From NCBI GenBank assembly GCA_021823605.1, contig JAKANV010000028.1, positions 1-7,862 of the forward strand: a stretch of 7,862 bases of DNA, read 5' to 3'. Source of the stretch: a bacterium (GTDB lineage Bacteria; Patescibacteriota; CPR2; UBA1875; JAJYID01). A program made the position numbers and the translations under genes. Below are positions 5,632 to 7,862 of the stretch, piece after piece. The notes beneath the pieces were generated by a model. It was given only the letters and a program-made list of their open reading frames with translations, was not told the DNA's origin and did not search any database. Position 1 is the stretch's first letter; each line of letters starts with the position of its first letter.

Positions 5632-6363
5632 ATGGTCGAGAAACGAGTGGAGAGCGTATACGAACTACATGAACAGCCACAGAGTGTCCGTGATAAAGGT
5701 GCAAAGCTTGCTTATCAAAACGCGCTTCGGCATGTAAAGGCAGCACGCATACTCGCCGACAATAGCGACTATGGAAATGGAATTTCTCATTTAGTTCTCG
5801 GTATAGAAGAAGCTATGAAAGCTCTTAAGCTTTTTAGTTGGCGTTTTGCCGCGCAGTTCTCAGTTCCAGAATCACCTAAGTTGCTCAAGGAACTATTTCG
5901 AAAACATGAGTCAAAACAAAGTCCTTTCCTGCTCGTGGTTTTGATGATAGAAGTTTTCAAAACAACAAACCCCTTGTTCAGCAAAAACAAAAAAAGTGCT
6001 GTCAGAAACTTGATGAACTTGTTAGGCACTCACAGCAAATCGAAAAATTCTGTAATGGACAGAGTTCTGAGAGAACTCAAGAGAATGAACGACTCCAAAA
6101 AAGATGGGTTCTATGTCGATTTTCGAAACCATACTTGGGTGGATCCGACAAAGAAAAAAAAGACAGATTACACGAGACTGGAAAAGATCGTTACTCCTTA
6201 TATCGAGGTATTTGGAGACATTTTTTCCCTAAGCAACAAAGAGTGGGAAGAAAACATTAAGTTGATGGAGAAAATATTGCCAGGAAAAAAAGGGATCAGC
6301 TTTTTAAAAAGTAAGAGCAGCGATCGTTTACAGGGTGACGGGATGCAGGGGGCACCATCATAA
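5632..6363 (+). CDS. AbiV family abortive infection protein
   Basis: This 243-residue soluble, mainly helical protein resembles AbiV, known from Lactococcus as an abortive-infection protein that blocks phage propagation in infected cells. The N-terminal block is the best evidence: NALRHVKAARILADNSDYGN (30-49), then SHLVLGIEEAMKALKLF (52-68), the 'A-x2-L/I-x7-A/G-x3-L-x-L-x-IEE-x2-KA' pattern of AbiV-like, possibly HEPN-related, bundles. RELKRMNDSKKDGFYVDF (147-164) and a following W-V-D-P (169-172) match the basic stretch and 'YVDF' segment I associate with the family. No signal peptide or membrane segment is evident. It is a single gene with its own ribosome site and candidate promoter, divergent from mrr and convergent with the EVE-HNH gene. 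The family call rests on remembered motifs and is fairly confident; the mechanism in this host is not known. Confidence 0.75.
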   Translation: MVEKRVESVYELHEQPQSVRDKGAKLAYQNALRHVKAARILADNSDYGNGISHLVLGIEEAMKALKLFSWRFAAQFSVPESPKLLKELFRKHESKQSPFLLVVLMIEVFKTTNPLFSKNKKSAVRNLMNLLGTHSKSKNSVMDRVLRELKRMNDSKKDGFYVDFRNHTWVDPTKKKKTDYTRLEKIVTPYIEVFGDIFSLSNKEWEENIKLMEKILPGKKGISFLKSKSSDRLQGDGMQGAPS

Positions 6364-6381
6364 AAACTGTCACCCCCCTGC
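6333..6381. repeat. Two competing inverted repeats at the AbiV / HNH convergent junction
   Basis: GCAGGGGG at 6345-6352 pairs with CCCCCTGC at 6374-6381, and GGGTGAC at 6333-6339 pairs with GTCACCC at 6369-6375. The right arms overlap, so only one stem can form at a time. They span the AbiV stop codon and the 21-base gap to the HNH gene's stop. A bidirectional terminator role is plausible from position, but neither strand has a T-run right after a stem, so intrinsic termination is not well supported. Confidence 0.3.
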
Positions 6382-6384
6382 CAA

Positions 6385-7326
6385 TTACCGCTCATATATT
6401 TCTTTATTATGCCATTCTAAATATTCTTTAGAGGGTAAATCCAGGGGATCGGAAGGTAAGCTTAAAAGCTTTTTGCCGTGCAATGCGTAATAGTCATGTC
6501 CATTTTCATATTCTTCTTTTATATATTTACTGACTTCTACATGGTGGTCTGTAGTTATCGTCATATAACCTGCATCAAATAGTTTGTGTAGGTCCGAACG
6601 AAGTAGGATGCCATTATTAACGCTGTGAGGGCCGGAGGATGAATAAGGTTTTATATGGGCTGATTCCAAGGCTGGAAGGGTACGTTCTCCTGTAATTGCG
6701 CATTTTTTATTATATGCTTCGATGATAACGACCCTGAAACCACCCTGACCTAAACGCTGATGTACCAGATATTCGCCGCCGTATCTTGGTTCGACTACCT
6801 CATGATTGTAAATCCCGCTCTCCTGTACCGGGTTGATCCCTTTTATACGCTCATCGACCTTTTCCCACAATGAGCTGCCTACAGGATCTTCGGTATCATA
6901 GGTTTTACCTCTGACTATATTCGAGCTCCAATTTTCCGGCACAGGGATCCAGTCTTTTTCATTAAAAAAGAACGGATTCGTCAGGACAATACAGCCGATG
7001 AACGGGTCGGGGATGAAGTGCCTGTTGTTGTTTTGTTGGTAATGCATGATCCTTTCCCTGAAACTTTGGAAATCTCCGGCACCGTTTTTCTCTTGAAATG
7101 TATCCCAGGCTATGGACAGAGGCAGTTGTGAGTATTTAACAAAGAAACCGCCGCCACTGATAAAATTAAGAGGACTGTGCAGTTTGAAAAGGAAAGGTGC
7201 CCAAGGTTGGATTGCCCCGAACCTCGTATCCCCGCTTGGCTGCCAGAAGTTGACCTCGTCTATGGAAGTCCTTGAAGCCAAAAAATCAAACCAGGATTTA
7301 TCGGTAACTCCGACCCAAAACTTCAT
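6385..7326 (-). CDS. EVE/PUA-like plus HNH endonuclease, putative type IV restriction enzyme
   Basis: This 313-residue two-domain protein has an N-terminal EVE/PUA-like region (about 1-145). It opens with KFWVGVTDKSWFDFLA (2-17) and continues with VNFWQPSG (25-32), PFLFKLHSP (44-52), GGGFFVKYSQLPLSIAW (58-74) and GCIVLTNPFFFNEKDW (111-126). In related proteins this fold binds modified bases in DNA or RNA. The C-terminal domain (about 185-313) is an HNH nuclease: CAITG (209-213), SAHIKPYS (222-229, catalytic-loop His224), NNGILLRSDLHKLFD (237-251, Asn238 and His247). The layout matches modification-dependent EVE-HNH restriction enzymes of the VcaM4I type, so restriction of DNA with modified cytosine is the likely role. 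All HNH residues are present, and no frameshift is seen. The ATG at 7326 has an AAGGGG ribosome site. Specificity is not deducible. Confidence 0.85.
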   Translation of the reverse strand: MKFWVGVTDKSWFDFLASRTSIDEVNFWQPSGDTRFGAIQPWAPFLFKLHSPLNFISGGGFFVKYSQLPLSIAWDTFQEKNGAGDFQSFRERIMHYQQNNNRHFIPDPFIGCIVLTNPFFFNEKDWIPVPENWSSNIVRGKTYDTEDPVGSSLWEKVDERIKGINPVQESGIYNHEVVEPRYGGEYLVHQRLGQGGFRVVIIEAYNKKCAITGERTLPALESAHIKPYSSSGPHSVNNGILLRSDLHKLFDAGYMTITTDHHVEVSKYIKEEYENGHDYYALHGKKLLSLPSDPLDLPSKEYLEWHNKEIYER

Positions 7327-7331
7327 TCATT

Positions 7332-7337
7332 CCCCTT
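7332..7337 (-). promoter_or_regulatory. Ribosome binding site of the EVE-HNH gene
   Basis: On the - strand AAGGGG is followed by a 5-base spacer before ATG 7326. It supports this start and the N-terminus 'MKFWVGVTD', which is typical of the family as I remember it. Confidence 0.55.
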
Positions 7338-7373
7338 AAATAAATAAAATTATTTGTATCTTGTTACGCTGAA

Positions 7374-7379
7374 ATTATA
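7374..7379 (-). promoter_or_regulatory. Candidate -10 element of the EVE-HNH gene
   Basis: The - strand reads a perfect TATAAT here, placing a transcription start near 7367 and a leader of about 40 bases before ATG 7326. The hexamers 17-18 bases upstream (around 7397-7403, TCTTTA or CTCTTT) are poor -35 matches. In A/T-rich DNA a TATAAT can arise by chance, so this is only a candidate. Confidence 0.3.
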
Positions 7380-7460
7380 TTTATTACAGTTTTCTATAAA
7401 GAGCAAGGGAAGATAATTAGTGGAATGCTTTAAACATACGCAACTTAGCTTTAAGTTTGC

Positions 7461-7862
7461 TTATTTCAGTTCATGGAATAGGTCTGCTGGGTTCTTGGAA
7501 CCTTTTCCTAAATAAAAGTTAAGCCTATTAGTGAACCTTATCTCATTTGCGATAGTTACAGGCGGCATGGTATGTTCATCGCTGAAGTCATCCCCATCGG
7601 TTGTTTCCGTCAGGATATGATACTTCGGGTTTTTTGCGCAGAAATCTTTGAGTTCTTGGAGCCGATGGATATCAAATGTACCATTCTCTTCGTCCGGATG
7701 GATGCCGACCCTGTCCCAGTCGGTCTCTTCTATCAACATACCCGTGAATTTCAAAAACTTACCAAAATCTTTGAAATCGCGTACCTTTATAAATCCCTTT
7801 TTGTTATTCAAAACGGGCCGGCACCCAATGCCAAGCAAGTCTTCCAGTGTCTTACCGATGCC
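7461..7862 (-). CDS. Unidentified protein, 5' end beyond the window
   Basis: The frame is open from the right edge (7862) to a TAA at 7461-7463: 133 codons, with the start presumably outside. A TTG at 7838 could give a 125-residue product, but it has a poor ribosome site, and the in-frame residues before it (GIGKTLED, continuing into LLGIG) look like coding sequence. 'GIGKTLEDLLGI' recalls the 'G-x-TLE-x-LLGI' opening of MvaI/BcnI-type restriction endonucleases, but the expected downstream E-L-K catalytic motif is not seen. Instead there is a charged segment (FKDFGKFLKFTG, then EETDWDRVGIHPDEENGTFD) and a C-terminus ending in GSKNPADLFHELK. I do not recognise the family. It could be a decayed or divergent nuclease, or unrelated. 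It shares strand and direction with the EVE-HNH gene, 134 bases upstream of it, with a separate candidate promoter between them. Confidence 0.6.
   Translation of the reverse strand, partial: GIGKTLEDLLGIGCRPVLNNKKGFIKVRDFKDFGKFLKFTGMLIEETDWDRVGIHPDEENGTFDIHRLQELKDFCAKNPKYHILTETTDGDDFSDEHTMPPVTIANEIRFTNRLNFYLGKGSKNPADLFHELK

Noticed and set aside
6198..6395. 65-codon - strand frame at the AbiV 3' end
   Set aside because: It overlaps the AbiV coding region and the competing inverted repeats, and has no family-like sequence.
7839..7862. GIGKT read as a Walker A P-loop
   Set aside because: The upstream Gly of G-x4-GK-T is not visible at the window edge, no Walker B follows, and LEDLLGI after it does not look like a P-loop helix.

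Overview
This 7.9 kb window is a dense defence island of nuclease, methylation and abortive-infection genes. No ribosomal, tRNA or core metabolic gene is present to fix the taxonomy. The genes are bacterial in style: Shine-Dalgarno sequences, short gene spacings, and a G/C-rich palindromic intergenic element of a type I associate with Nitrospirota and Desulfobacterota-like genomes. That lineage is only a guess. Composition is uneven. The first fragment is fairly G/C rich, the ParB-like and first nuclease genes are visibly A/T rich, and the methyltransferase and the HNH gene lie in between. This mosaic fits stepwise acquisition of defence modules.

Layout. Bases 2-238 hold the C-terminal end of a protein with an HNH-like C-x2-HH metal motif. 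Bases 239-653 are mostly non-coding, with a REP-like set of overlapping hairpins (307-372), a doubtful 38-residue ORF (460-576), and an 11-base direct repeat with a 17-base period (575-602) just ahead of the main operon. Bases 654-4477 form a tight four-gene + strand operon: a ParB/Srx-domain protein, a PD-(D/E)XK-like restriction endonuclease candidate, a DNA cytosine-5 methyltransferase, and a Vsr-type mismatch endonuclease. Spacings are 3 bases, 1 base and a 20-base overlap. Convergent to it on the - strand (4521-5402) is an Mrr-type modification-dependent endonuclease. Next come an AbiV-family abortive-infection gene (5632-6363, +), an EVE/PUA-like plus HNH endonuclease (6385-7326, -), and an unidentified - strand protein (7461-7862) that runs off the window end.

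How the genes may work together. The four-gene operon looks like a restriction-modification-type system. The methyltransferase would mark self DNA as 5-methylcytosine. Vsr would repair the T:G mismatches that arise when 5-methylcytosine deaminates. The PD-(D/E)XK-like protein is the best effector candidate, and the ParB-like protein may load on DNA, act as a nucleotide switch or regulate. The ParB-like gene and the unusual nuclease make this the most interesting part of the window. Mrr and the EVE-HNH protein would attack modified foreign DNA, so their specificities must tolerate the island's own 5-methylcytosine. AbiV would act as a later, host-sacrificing layer. All functions are inferred from motifs read by eye; no database search was possible.
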